A stretch of 35,796 bases of DNA from MW101C3 sp943367595 (GCA_943367595.1 CALRJS020000037.1:1-35796), one strand, 5' to 3'; positions 24,174 through 32,851 are shown, counted from the first letter of the stretch. Notes: a model not told the origin generated them from the sequence alone. Numbers and translations: made by a program.

Positions 24174-27100
24174 ACCAGCTCTTCAACGTTAGCGGAGCCA
24201 ATTGCAAACCCTTGCAGGAAGATAACGGCATCGGTATCCGACTGGAATCCGGCTCGTGCATCATTGAGCGCAATGAACGTACCGGCCTGGCCTGTGGCCG
24301 TGAATGCTGAGGCCCTATTGGCAGCAAAGGTTGAGGTTGAAAGCAATCCAGAGATGGCGGTGGCGGTTAAGGCCTGAATGTTTCCTGCGCTTGCGGCCAA
24401 GGTTGCTGCTCCGACATCAAACGGAATGAGAAGGCGATCGCGGCTGTTGAAGTCCGTGATAATGTCGAATCCACTGAGTAATGATTCATTCAGGGCGTTG
24501 TAAACGAACGTGTCGCTGTCCGTCGTGCCACCACCGGTCAGGGTGTCCTTGCCAAGACCACCGACGATGCGATTGTTGTTGGCATTGCCGAAGATGGAGT
24601 TGTTCAGCGCGTTGCCGGCTCCGTTGATTCGGTTGCTGCCTGTCAGCAACAGTGATGTCTGAGCATCGACAAGCGTTGCTGTAACGGCAGACTGGATGTC
24701 GTCATTGCTGATGGTGCCGGTGACAGCGGTGGTGGTGCCAGCGGTGTAACCAGTGCCAGTGGCAAGCGTGAGGGCAACGGTTTCATTGGCCTCAACGGTG
24801 CTGTCAGTCGTTGGATCCACTGTCACCAGAGCCGTGGCGGAGCCAGCAGCAAAGGTCACGGTCTTGGTCGTCCCTGCCGCCGCGATGCCGGTGTAGTCGG
24901 TGCCGAGTGCGGCCGTGCCACCAACGGTGTAGTTGATGGCCAAGGCGCTGGTGGTGGGCCCTGTTCTGGTGAAGGTGTAGAGGAGATTGGCAGCACCGTC
25001 TTCTGTGACGGCAGCTGGAGAAACCGCCAGGGTGATGGCAGGAAGGGCAACGTCATCATTGGTGATGGTGCCCGTGACGGGTGTGGTGGTGCCAACGGTG
25101 TAGCCGGTGCCAGCGGCGAGGGTGAGGGCAACCGTTTCGTTGGCCTCGATGGCGGTATCCGCCGTTGGATCAATCGTGAGGTTGGCCGTAGCGGAGCCAG
25201 CAGCAAAGGTCACGGTCTTGGTTGTCCCTGCCGCCGCGATGCCGGTGTAGTCGGTACCGAGTGCGGCCGTGCCACCAACGGTGTAGTTGATGGCCAGGGC
25301 GCTGGTGGTCGGCCCTGTTCTGGTGAATGTGTAGAGGAGATTGGCGGCACCGTCTTCTGTGACGGCAGCTGGAGAAACCGCCAGGCTGATGGCAGGCAGA
25401 GCTGCGATGTCGTCATTGGTGATGGTGCCTGTCACAGCGTTGGTGGTGCCAACGGTGTAGCCGCTGCCAGCAGCGAGGGTCAGAGCAACGGTTTCGTTGG
25501 CCTCCACAGCAGTATCTGCCGTTGGATCCACTGTCACCAAAGCCGTGGCGGAGCCAGCGGCAAAGGTCACGGTCTTGGTCGTCCCTGCCGCCGCGATGCC
25601 GGTGTAATCGGTGCCGAGCGCGGCCGTGCCACCAACGGTGTAGTTGATGGCCAGGGCGCTGGTGGTCGGCCCTGTTCTGGTGAAGGTGTAGAGGAGATTG
25701 GCGGCACCGTCTTCTGTGACGGCAGCTGGAGAGACCGCCAGGCTGATGGCAGGAAGGGCAACGTCATCATTGGTGATGGTGCCGGTCACGGGTGTGGTGG
25801 TGCCGATGGTGTAGCCGGAGCCAGCAGCGAGCGTGAGGGCAACGGTTTCGTTGGCCTCGATGGCGGTATCAGCTGTGGGGTTGACGGTGAGTGTGGCCGT
25901 GGCGGCGCCAGCCTCGAAGGCAATGGTTTTGGTGGTGCCAGCGGCAGCGATGCCTGTGTAATCGGTGCCGAGAGTGGCGGAACCAGCAACGGTGTAGTTG
26001 ATGGTCAGTGCACTGGTGGTGGAGCCGGTGCGGGTAAAGGTGTAGATGAGGTTGTTGAGTCCATCTTCTGAGACGGAGGCGGGTGCGACCGCCAGGGAGA
26101 TGCTGGGTCCAAGCGGATCGAGAGCGAGAGCCCAGAGCTCAGCGCCGCTGGTGCCGTCATTAGCCCTGAAGAAGAGGGTGTTTCCCACCGCCGTTAAATT
26201 CCCTGGGGAGGAGCCGATTGCACCAGGATTGATGTCAGCGACGCGGTTAGTGGTGGTGCCGTCTGTTTTCCAGAGCTCAGTGCCGCTAGTGCCGTCATTG
26301 GCGACAAAGAAGAGGGTGCTGCCGAGCACCGTGAAGCCATAGGGGTTGGAGCTGGCGGCACCCGGGTTGATGTCGGCGACGCGGCTGGTGGTAATTCCGT
26401 CTGTCTTCCAGAGTTCCGCGCCACTGGTGCCGTCATCGGCTACAAAGAAAACGTTGTTGCCGACTATCGTGAATACCGGTGTATTGGGCACAAAGGATCC
26501 ATTGGGTCCTGGGCGAATGTCGGCGACGCGGATGGTGGTGGTGCCGTCTGTTCTCCAGAGTTCGGTGCCACTGGTGCCGTCATCGGCGAAAAAGAACAAG
26601 GTGTTGCCTGCCGCCGTTAGATTCTCGGGGAAGGAGCTGGCTGCATCTGGATTGATGTCAGTGACACGGCTAGTGGTGGTGCCGTCTGTTTTCCAGAGTT
26701 CATAGCCAAAGGTGCCGTCACCGGCTCTAAAGAAAAGGGTGTTGCCTACCGCCGTGAGGGAATCGGGGCGGGAGCTGTATGCACCAGGACTGATGTCGGT
26801 GACCCGGCTAGTGTTGGTTCCATCTGTTTTCCAGAGTTCATAGCCAAAATTGCCGTCATTGGCGACAAAGAAGAGGGTGTTGCCGGCCGCCGTGAGAGAT
26901 CTTGGGGAATAGAATGGGTAGAGATTGAAGAAGTCGTAGAAGTCGGATGAGCCACCAGGGGCAATGGCGGTGACTCGGCTGGTGGTGACGCCATTTGATT
27001 TCCAGATTTGGCGGCCAAAGACGCCATCGCCAAATCCCCTGGCAGTGAAGAAGAGCGTGTCGCCGACGGCTGTTAGGCTTTGCGGATTTGAGCTATTGAA

Positions 27101-27424
27101 ACCCGAGTCTAGGTCAGCGACAAGGCTGGTGGTGACGCCATCTGTTTTCCAAAGTTCATCGCCAATTCTTCCGTCATCGGCGCTAAAGAAAAGGGTGCTT
27201 CCAATTGCCGTGATATAACTTATGCTGGAGCCAAAAAAAACATCATAACCAGGATAGATGTCAGTGACACGGTTAGTGGCGGTGCCGTCTGTTTTCCAGA
27301 GCTCTGTGCCATTGGTGCCATCAAAGGCGGTAAAGAAAAGAGCGTTACCTACCGCCGTTAAATCCCCTGGGTAGGAGCCGCTTGCACCTGGTCGGATGTC
27401 TGTGATGCGGCGAGGAGTGCTCAT
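24170..27424 (-). CDS. Large surface or secreted protein: ELWxxDGT repeats, four Calx-beta domains, bluetail C-terminus
   Basis: A 1084-residue protein from ATG 27424. Residues 1-440 hold eight ELWKTDGT-type repeats (46-57 residues each: FFxADDGTxGxELWKTDGT followed by xRVADINPG) and end with a ninth partial copy, GAELWALALDP; these probably form a beta-propeller-like structure. Residues 445-915 hold four Calx-beta domains of about 118 residues (VSEDGxxNLxYTFTRTG ... ANETVALTLA ... VTGTITNDD). Then comes a short RTX-like segment (NRINGAGNALNNSIFGNANN, IVGGLGKDTLTGG) and a C-terminal domain of the 'bluetail' type (GTFIALNDARAGFQSDTDAV). There is no N-terminal signal peptide, which with the RTX-like tail suggests type I secretion. 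The ATG is right at the first repeat. Function is likely adhesion or cell-surface structure. The OGT-fusion gene lies 31 bases upstream on the same strand, so they may be co-transcribed. Confidence 0.85.
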   Translation of the reverse strand: MSTPRRITDIRPGASGSYPGDLTAVGNALFFTAFDGTNGTELWKTDGTATNRVTDIYPGYDVFFGSSISYITAIGSTLFFSADDGRIGDELWKTDGVTTSLVADLDSGFNSSNPQSLTAVGDTLFFTARGFGDGVFGRQIWKSNGVTTSRVTAIAPGGSSDFYDFFNLYPFYSPRSLTAAGNTLFFVANDGNFGYELWKTDGTNTSRVTDISPGAYSSRPDSLTAVGNTLFFRAGDGTFGYELWKTDGTTTSRVTDINPDAASSFPENLTAAGNTLFFFADDGTSGTELWRTDGTTTIRVADIRPGPNGSFVPNTPVFTIVGNNVFFVADDGTSGAELWKTDGITTSRVADINPGAASSNPYGFTVLGSTLFFVANDGTSGTELWKTDGTTTNRVADINPGAIGSSPGNLTAVGNTLFFRANDGTSGAELWALALDPLGPSISLAVAPASVSEDGLNNLIYTFTRTGSTTSALTINYTVAGSATLGTDYTGIAAAGTTKTIAFEAGAATATLTVNPTADTAIEANETVALTLAAGSGYTIGTTTPVTGTITNDDVALPAISLAVSPAAVTEDGAANLLYTFTRTGPTTSALAINYTVGGTAALGTDYTGIAAAGTTKTVTFAAGSATALVTVDPTADTAVEANETVALTLAAGSGYTVGTTNAVTGTITNDDIAALPAISLAVSPAAVTEDGAANLLYTFTRTGPTTSALAINYTVGGTAALGTDYTGIAAAGTTKTVTFAAGSATANLTIDPTADTAIEANETVALTLAAGTGYTVGTTTPVTGTITNDDVALPAITLAVSPAAVTEDGAANLLYTFTRTGPTTSALAINYTVGGTAALGTDYTGIAAAGTTKTVTFAAGSATALVTVDPTTDSTVEANETVALTLATGTGYTAGTTTAVTGTISNDDIQSAVTATLVDAQTSLLLTGSNRINGAGNALNNSIFGNANNNRIVGGLGKDTLTGGGTTDSDTFVYNALNESLLSGFDIITDFNSRDRLLIPFDVGAATLAASAGNIQALTATAISGLLSTSTFAANRASAFTATGQAGTFIALNDARAGFQSDTDAVIFLQGFAIGSANVEELV
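24690..26100 (-). repeat. Four near-identical Calx-beta-coding repeats, about 355 bases each
   Basis: A recognisable anchor (TCATTGsTGATGGTGCC on the plus strand) recurs at about 24702, 25056, 25413 and 25767, periods of 354, 357 and 354 bases. The inner units are almost identical in DNA (for example GTGTAGTTGATGGCCAGGGC near 25278 and 25639), while the outermost unit at 25800-26100 is more diverged. Such identity points to recent expansion or gene conversion and could make copy number unstable or an assembly collapse possible. Confidence 0.85.
26110..27400 (-). repeat. ELWxxDGT-coding repeats, 138-171 base period
   Basis: The plus-strand anchor CTGTTTTCCAGAG (variants allowed) recurs at 26263, 26401, 26548, 26686, 26824, about 26994, 27142 and 27289. 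Each encodes ELWKTDGT on the minus strand. Units are degenerate, unlike the Calx-beta repeats, so this array looks older. Confidence 0.8.
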
Positions 27425-27454
27425 CGGTGGATTGGCGGCGTCTATAGGACGATT

Positions 27455-30196
27455 TCAGCTGGCAGGGGCCGGAACCATCCAGACGGTCTGAGTGGCATCC
27501 GTGCGGTTGTCTGGCCCAATTACTGCAGGATTGTGCCAGCCGGGTAACACCACCACGGAGAAGACCTCCTCCAGGCCAGTGTGAAACCACAGTAGCCCAA
27601 CTACGGCAGAGTTGCTGAGATCCACGACCGCAATTCCGCACCGAAGATCTTTTTTCAAATCTTGCAAAGGCAAGCCACCAAATACCGCCGTTTCGCGGAT
27701 CTGTGACAGCCCCACGAAGGCATGGCCGGCAAAGCAGTCGAGGCCGCGGGTAAAACCAGGCAGCGTCGCCACGGTGCTGCGTTCGCCACTGATTGGATCC
27801 AGGCGGATCAGCGTGCCGTGGCCGGAATCGAGCAGATAGAGCTGGCCCTGGTAGAGCCGAGGGGAGTGGGGCATCGACAGACCCCGCAGCACCGTTTCAC
27901 CCGAGGGCACATGGACCAGGCAGCCGCCGCTGGCCTTGTGCTCGCGCCAGCCGCTTTCCGTATCTGTTTCTCCCAGCACGGTCACATAGGCCGGCGCGCT
28001 GCCGTTTTCCGCAATCGCCAGTCCGTTGAGGTGGCAGCGATCTCCCAGCTCCCAGCCGCTGATGAAGGGTGGTTGCCATTGGGGCACAAAGCTCCAATCG
28101 CCTTCAATCGTGACCAGCCCGTTGAACAGGGTGTTCACCAACCAGAGCCGACCACCGCACCAGGCCAGGTCATGGCCCATCAGCGGTCCGCTGTGGTGGC
28201 AGGAGCGAGCGAGAAAGGCGATGTCGTGCTCGCCCTCGGGCTTGATGCGTGGTGCGATCTCACGGCTGGCGGGCAGGGTCCAGATGGCATCGCGTGTGCC
28301 CACCGCCAGCCCGGTGGGGGTGCGGCACAGCCCCATCGCCTGATCAAAACGCGAGAAGCCCGCCCGCAACTGGCCCCCATGGCAGCCGAGGCTCACCACC
28401 CGCCCGGCCTGGTAAGTGGAGAACAGCACGGACACATCCAGCTGTTCCAGCAACGCCGGCAAGTTGGTGCTGTGCTCATAGGACACTGGAACACTGGGGA
28501 GCTCGGTAGGGGTGCCATTGGCGGTGGCAGGGGCGGGTGAATCCATAGGAGATGGCGGCTGGGGTAGCGGCTGCAGCGGGGCGACGCCTTCATGATCGGC
28601 CCCTTGGCCAGCGCCACGGGCGTCGAAGCGAGCACACCAGCGGCGCCACTGCACGCGGTAGAGGGTCTCCAGCCGGCGCATGAAGGTGGTGGCATCGGCC
28701 ACCGTGGCGGCCATCTGTCCCCGCAGCAGGCGCCGGGCGGCCAGCAGAGCGGCCCGATCTCCGGCCACGCTCACGGCAATGTCCACATAGTCCTCGGTGG
28801 AGCCTGCGATCCACTCCGGCCGGCCAATGGCGGCGAGCACCGAGGCCGAGAGGCGGCCGCAGGGCAGATCCCCCCGCAGTGTGATCACCGGCAGGCCCAT
28901 CCACAGGGCCTCGCAGCTGGTGGTGTGGCCACTGTGGGGCCAGGCGTCAAGCATCAGGTCGCAGCTGGCGATCACATCGAGGTAGGTGGAGTCGTCGTGC
29001 CGCGGCCCTTCCATTCGCACCCGGGCGGGATCGATGCCGCAGTGCGCCAGCCGCGCCGTCAGCGCCGCACGGTTCTCCGAGCTGGTGCCGGCGCGCAGCA
29101 ACACCAGCTCGGCGGCTGGCAATCGATCAAGCACCCGGGCCCAGAGGCGCAGCAGTGGCTCGTTGAGCTTGAACAGCTGGTGGGGTGAGAGCAGCCGCAG
29201 CGGACCGCCTGTCAGGCAGGGGGGATCGCCCGGCTCCGGAGCTGGTTCAGGGGGCTGGAAGCAGGCGAAGCTGCCGGGCAGCCTCAGCAACGGCTCGCTG
29301 GAGAAGGGCTCTTCCCCCGGGGGATCCAGCACCGCATCGCTGATCCGTCCATCCAGGCCGTCCAGGCCGGTGCTGTCGTGGTAGCCGAGGGTGGTGTACT
29401 GCAGCGGCGCTGGCCGCAGCGGCAGCACATCAAGGCGGTTGCCGCCGGTGTGGCCTGCCAGATCAACGAGCAGATCGATGCCGTCGCGGCGGATTCGTGC
29501 CGCCAGCTCCTCGCTCGAAAGGCCAACGGTGGGACACCAGCCGTCGGCCATGGCGATCAGCCGCTCGCTCACCTGATCCAGCCCCGCCACCTGGCCGTAG
29601 AGGAACACCTGGAAGTGGCTCCGGTCGCGGCCGCGCAGCAGCGGTTCGATGAAGCGGGCGGCGGCGTGGCGGCGGATATCCGGAGACAGGTAGCCGATGC
29701 GCAGGGGCCGCTCAGGGTCGACGCGATTGCTGTGGGGCGTGGTGGCCCGCATCGGAAAGCACGCGCCGTAGCGGCGGTGCGCGGCGGCCAGCTCGGCGCG
29801 GCTGTTCTCCGGCAGGTAGTGGAGCAGCAGCAGCAGGTTGTCGTGCACGGCCCGTTGGCTGCCGGTGCAGGCCATGGCACGACGCAGGGCTTCCACCGCC
29901 TCGGGGAGCTTGGCTTGGGCCTTGCAAACTTCGCCGAGGTTGCTCCAGGCGTCAGCATCGTCGGGATGGTCGGCCACTAGGCCCCGCAGCAGCGCCTCGC
30001 TGTCGGCGAACCGCTCCAGCCGCTTGTGCACCAGGGCCAGGTTGTTGCGCAAGCTGGGGTGATCCGGCTCGCTGGCAAGGGCGCGCTGCCAGAGCTCCAG
30101 CGCTGCGCCGGGATCGTTGCGTTGCACGGCCTCGAGGGCCTGGCGGTTCAGGCTCGCCGCAGCTGGCGAGAGTTCAGGCCTGCTGCCAGGTTTCAT
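27455..30196 (-). CDS. TPR / OGT-like (SPINDLY-type, GT41) glycosyltransferase fused to a TIGR03032-like domain
   Basis: A 913-residue protein from ATG 30196. Residues about 10-125 are TPR helices (AALELWQRALASEPDHPSLR, DDADAWSNLGEVCKAQAKLP). Residues about 160-530 are the GT41 catalytic region: IGYLSPDIRRHAAARFIEPL, LLVDLAGHTGGNRLDVLPLR with PAPLQYTTLGYHDSTG, LFKLNEPLLRLWARVL, and LDAWPHSGHTTSCEALWMGL, each matching the O-GlcNAc transferase order. After a Pro-rich linker (about 548-580) comes a second module (about 585-910: LDVSVLFSTYQAGRVVSLGC, RTPTGLAVGTRDAIWTLP, LYLLDSGHGTLIRLDP, LPGFTRGLDCFAGHAFVGLS) that I recognise as the TIGR03032/DUF4915 family, propeller-like and of unknown role. 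The enzyme could glycosylate the adjacent surface protein or itself build a glycan; that is inference. The frame is open 17 codons upstream of the chosen start. Confidence 0.82.
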   Translation of the reverse strand: MKPGSRPELSPAAASLNRQALEAVQRNDPGAALELWQRALASEPDHPSLRNNLALVHKRLERFADSEALLRGLVADHPDDADAWSNLGEVCKAQAKLPEAVEALRRAMACTGSQRAVHDNLLLLLHYLPENSRAELAAAHRRYGACFPMRATTPHSNRVDPERPLRIGYLSPDIRRHAAARFIEPLLRGRDRSHFQVFLYGQVAGLDQVSERLIAMADGWCPTVGLSSEELAARIRRDGIDLLVDLAGHTGGNRLDVLPLRPAPLQYTTLGYHDSTGLDGLDGRISDAVLDPPGEEPFSSEPLLRLPGSFACFQPPEPAPEPGDPPCLTGGPLRLLSPHQLFKLNEPLLRLWARVLDRLPAAELVLLRAGTSSENRAALTARLAHCGIDPARVRMEGPRHDDSTYLDVIASCDLMLDAWPHSGHTTSCEALWMGLPVITLRGDLPCGRLSASVLAAIGRPEWIAGSTEDYVDIAVSVAGDRAALLAARRLLRGQMAATVADATTFMRRLETLYRVQWRRWCARFDARGAGQGADHEGVAPLQPLPQPPSPMDSPAPATANGTPTELPSVPVSYEHSTNLPALLEQLDVSVLFSTYQAGRVVSLGCHGGQLRAGFSRFDQAMGLCRTPTGLAVGTRDAIWTLPASREIAPRIKPEGEHDIAFLARSCHHSGPLMGHDLAWCGGRLWLVNTLFNGLVTIEGDWSFVPQWQPPFISGWELGDRCHLNGLAIAENGSAPAYVTVLGETDTESGWREHKASGGCLVHVPSGETVLRGLSMPHSPRLYQGQLYLLDSGHGTLIRLDPISGERSTVATLPGFTRGLDCFAGHAFVGLSQIRETAVFGGLPLQDLKKDLRCGIAVVDLSNSAVVGLLWFHTGLEEVFSVVVLPGWHNPAVIGPDNRTDATQTVWMVPAPAS

Positions 30197-30535
30197 CGGC
30201 CTGCTGAAAGCCCGGCAAGACCAGCCTATTTCGGTGGTTGGTGGCACCCGCGCTGGCCGCTGTGCCGGTCAGGGCCCGCTCGCCCCGCCCCAATCAAACG
30301 CATGATGACAGGCTTGGTAAAGTCTGAGAAAATGATGTATGTTTCCTGGTGAATGGGGTATTTGCCCCGCCAGGCCCCGGCCGCGACCCACCTGGCGCGG
30401 CCTGCATCCTGATAGGTCCATGAGAGTGGGCTTTAAGACCACCCCCTGCTGGCAGCCGGCTGTCCTCAGGCGCTTCCCTCTCCAGGGTCTGCATCACCCG
30501 CCGGCTGTTCCACGATTCCCCGCCGCGAACCCGCC
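30197..30535 (+). other. Divergent intergenic region between the OGT fusion and the second HpsJ-like gene
   Basis: 339 bases without a convincing gene. The middle (30290-30350) is AT-rich against a GC-rich background and probably holds promoters for both directions. A small hairpin GGGG-TATTTG-CCCC lies near 30355-30370. Confidence 0.45.
30314..30343 (+). promoter_or_regulatory. Candidate sigma-70-type promoter
   Basis: TTGGTA (30314-30319), an 18-base spacer, then TATGTT (30338-30343), in the AT-rich core of the divergent spacer. The element is about 190 bases before the HpsJ-like start. Weak consensus match; offered as a candidate only. Confidence 0.3.
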
Positions 30536-31360
30536 GTGAGCACCGCTCGCCCCAGCCTCCCAACGCCGTTCTCCAGACCGGCCGGCCCGCCCGTTGCAGT
30601 CAGTGCCGTCCTTGATGGCGCCGCCTCCTGCCTGTTCGTGGTGTTTGCGATCACCGCGCTCACCCTGCTCCTGCCGCTGGATCCCACCAACCCCACCTGG
30701 CAGCTGCGCTTGGTCGGCGGAGTGATCCAGGCCGCACCTCTGGCCCTGCTGGGCTTCCTGTTGCTGCATGGGGCCGCCCATCTCGACCCGGAGCGTTCCT
30801 GCTACGCCCAGCGCCTGGCCACAGGGCGGCAGCGGGCGCTGGCGGCTGCGCTGGGCTTTGTGCTGCTGGTCCCCCTGCAGGCCACCGCCCTCTGGAAACT
30901 CTTCACCGCAGACGCTGATCAGCTTGCCCAACGCAGGGCCAGCACCGAAGCCACGTTCGAGGCCCTGCGCAGCGCCGTCGGTGAGGCCTCCACGCCCAAG
31001 GAGCTGCAGCGTGACATGCGGGTGCTGCGGGGGCCGGCCATCTCGGATGAGCAGCTCGATCAGCCGATTTCCGCCCTGCGTGCCCAGACCCTCCGTAATC
31101 TCGCCCGCAGCCAGGCCGTGATGGAGCAGCAGCTGCGCGGCCCCGATCAGAAGGGGATCATGGAGCTGGTGCAGAACGGCATCCGCGTCGGCGTGTCCGG
31201 GCTGGCCTTTGCCTTCGCCTTTGCGCTCGGCGCGCTCAAGGGCCGGCCCCCAGGCCAGCGCGGGCGCGGTCGCCACCTCATGGATTGGTTGTCCTGGGCG
31301 CGCTGGCGCGATTTCAAGCCATCCCGTGTGCCGGCTTCCTCCGCCACCAGCCGGCGTTGA
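30536..31360 (+). CDS. HpsJ-like membrane protein, second copy
   Basis: A 274-residue protein from GTG 30536 (STARPSLPTPF follows). The layout repeats that of 3882-4832: a first membrane segment (CLFVVFAITALTLLLPLD, about 31-50), a second (IQAAPLALLGFLLLHGAAHL), a third (ALAAALGFVLLVPLQATAL), then a charged coiled-coil region with RRASTEATFEALRSAVGEAS and KELQRDMRVLRGP, then a last hydrophobic segment (VSGLAFAFAFALGALKG) and a basic tail. FEALRSAVGEASTPKELQRD aligns with FSALREQISAAASFPDLQRR of the first copy, so they are paralogues. Function is inferred as envelope or polysaccharide related from the HpsJ family. It stands alone, converging on coaE with about 94 bases between. Confidence 0.65.
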   Translation: MSTARPSLPTPFSRPAGPPVAVSAVLDGAASCLFVVFAITALTLLLPLDPTNPTWQLRLVGGVIQAAPLALLGFLLLHGAAHLDPERSCYAQRLATGRQRALAAALGFVLLVPLQATALWKLFTADADQLAQRRASTEATFEALRSAVGEASTPKELQRDMRVLRGPAISDEQLDQPISALRAQTLRNLARSQAVMEQQLRGPDQKGIMELVQNGIRVGVSGLAFAFAFALGALKGRPPGQRGRGRHLMDWLSWARWRDFKPSRVPASSATSRR

Positions 31361-31454
31361 GCCGCTGAGGCCCGCTGAGTCCCACTGAGTCCGACGTTCA
31401 GAGGCCAAGCCCGGCCTGAGCGGCGCCCTCCTTCTCAGTCGCTTTCGCTCTGGT

Positions 31455-32120
31455 TCAGCAGCTTTCGCTCTTCCCCTTCAACCCCAGCGCACGCTCCAGT
31501 TGGCTGGCCAGGCTTTCGGCTCCCGCGCGGTTGTCGATCAGCACATCGGCCAGTGAACGTTTGCGTTCCAGCGGCCACTGGGCCGCGATCCTGGCGTCAG
31601 CGTCGGCGGCAGAGCTGCCATCGCGGGCCAGCAGCCGTGCCCGTTGTTCTGCTGGTTCACAGTCCACCAGCCAGATTTCAGAGCAGAGCGGCTCCAGGCC
31701 AGCCTCGAACAGCAGAGGGATCATCAGCACCACCGCCGGTGCCTGGGCAAGAGCCGCCAACTCCTGGGCAAACCGCTGGCGCACCAGTGGGTGCACCAAG
31801 CCTTCCAGCCATCGGCGCTCCACCGGATCGCTGAACACCAGCCGGCCCAGGGCCTGCCGATCCAGAGCGGCGACGGGATCCGCTGCTGCACCCTCAGCGC
31901 CTGCTCCCGAGCCGGCCCGCGGTGCCAGCACCCGGGCGCCGAAGCGTGCCACCACGGCCTGGGTGGCGGCCGTGCCGGGAGCAAGCGCTTCCCTGGCGAA
32001 GATGTCAGCGTCGAGCACCGGCAGGGCGAAGCGGGCCGCGAGCATCTGGGCCACGGTGCTCTTGCCTGTGGCGATGCCGCCGGTGAGGCCGATGCGGCGT
32101 TGGTGCGTGGCCATCACCAT
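31455..32120 (-). CDS. coaE: Dephospho-CoA kinase
   Basis: A 221-residue protein that phosphorylates dephospho-CoA at the 3' hydroxyl, the last step of CoA synthesis. The P-loop is RIGLTGGIATGKSTVAQMLA; LPVLDADIFAREALAPGT carries the substrate-binding DAD; LVFSDPVERRWLEGLVHPLV is the CoaE lid-region signature; and VVLMIPLLFEAGLEPLCSEI followed by WLVDCEPAEQRARLLARDG completes the family. Two start codons are possible, ATG 32120 (MVMATHQ) and ATG 32114 (MATHQ); neither has a strong ribosome-binding site. It belongs to the housekeeping block with gatB and argJ. Confidence 0.95.
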   Translation of the reverse strand: MVMATHQRRIGLTGGIATGKSTVAQMLAARFALPVLDADIFAREALAPGTAATQAVVARFGARVLAPRAGSGAGAEGAAADPVAALDRQALGRLVFSDPVERRWLEGLVHPLVRQRFAQELAALAQAPAVVLMIPLLFEAGLEPLCSEIWLVDCEPAEQRARLLARDGSSAADADARIAAQWPLERKRSLADVLIDNRAGAESLASQLERALGLKGKSESC

Positions 32121-32199
32121 GAGGGAAGAGCCCTGCGATCAGGGGGGTGATGGTCGCCAATCGCCGAGGGTTTCAGAGCAACAGAATCGGGCTTACGCA

Positions 32200-32685
32200 T
32201 TAGTTGAATTGGAAGATCCAGCCTTTTGGCGTTGCCTCTTCCGGGCTCACGGAAACACCGAGGAAGTTGGAATCCAGAGCGTTTCCAGCGCTGAGCTGGG
32301 TTTGCATCGGCTTGGAGATCTACTTCATGGAATCACATAACTGTGTGGGCGACAGCTTCGTGTCTGCGACCGTTTTGCGGATGATTTCGCGGAAGGTCAT
32401 TGTGGGTGTAGTCGCCATGCTGGGTGACGCGGCTATGCAGTTGGTGTGCGCTGAGGTAAAGCCTTTGGTGAATTGTTCATCTGGGAGCTCTGAATTGGAG
32501 GGCTTTTGAAAGTGATTCAAGGGAAAAATCAATGCTGAAAGCTCCACGGGTGGGAAGATTTCGGCCTAGCCACGATCGCTTGTCAACAAAGCGGCCATAG
32601 TACCTGCTTCGTCAAAAATGGCCTGACGCAGTAGGTCCTTTGTGAGTTGGTTGACATCTTCTCGAGGCGACTTGGCGCTTAAGAA
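32200..32685 (-). pseudogene. Degraded minus-strand reading frame with two in-frame TAG codons
   Basis: The 731 bases between coaE and argJ are less GC-rich than their neighbours. On the minus strand one frame can be followed from 32685 down to TAA 32200-32202, broken only by TAG at 32566-32568 and 32320-32322. The pieces look protein-like: KSPREDVNQLTKDLLRQAIF and DEAGTMAALLTSDRG before the first TAG, MTFREIIRKTVADTKLSPTQ and LCDSMK before the second, and MQTQLSAGNALDSNFLGVSV followed by SPEEATPKGWIFQFN to the end. An alternative is that only the last part is a small gene (ATG 32418 or ATG 32307). I do not recognise the family. The upstream part has no ATG, GTG or TTG start before the first TAG apart from an internal ATG, so truncation at the 5' side is likely. 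The rest of the spacer (32121-32199 and 32690-32851) shows nothing I can support. Confidence 0.35.
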
Positions 32686-32851
32686 TTAGCATCAAAACCC
32701 TGTCGATATGGCTTCGCTCCCCTTGCGGGTGTGTGGCTTTCCCCGTCCGATCACTGCCAACCCGCCGCCCTGGCCTGCCGCCGCCGCTCACCGCCCTCGG
32801 CTGGAGGCTGCCCCCCGCTCCCTGAAGATGACAGCAGCCCCGGTGCCTCCC

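Noticed and set aside
24690..27400. CRISPR-like array
   Set aside because: The repeats are long, in frame and translate to Calx-beta and ELWxxDGT domains, with no unique spacers.
32651..32686. TTGACA as a -35 box for argJ
   Set aside because: The nearest -10-like sequence is about 23 bases away, outside the working spacer range.
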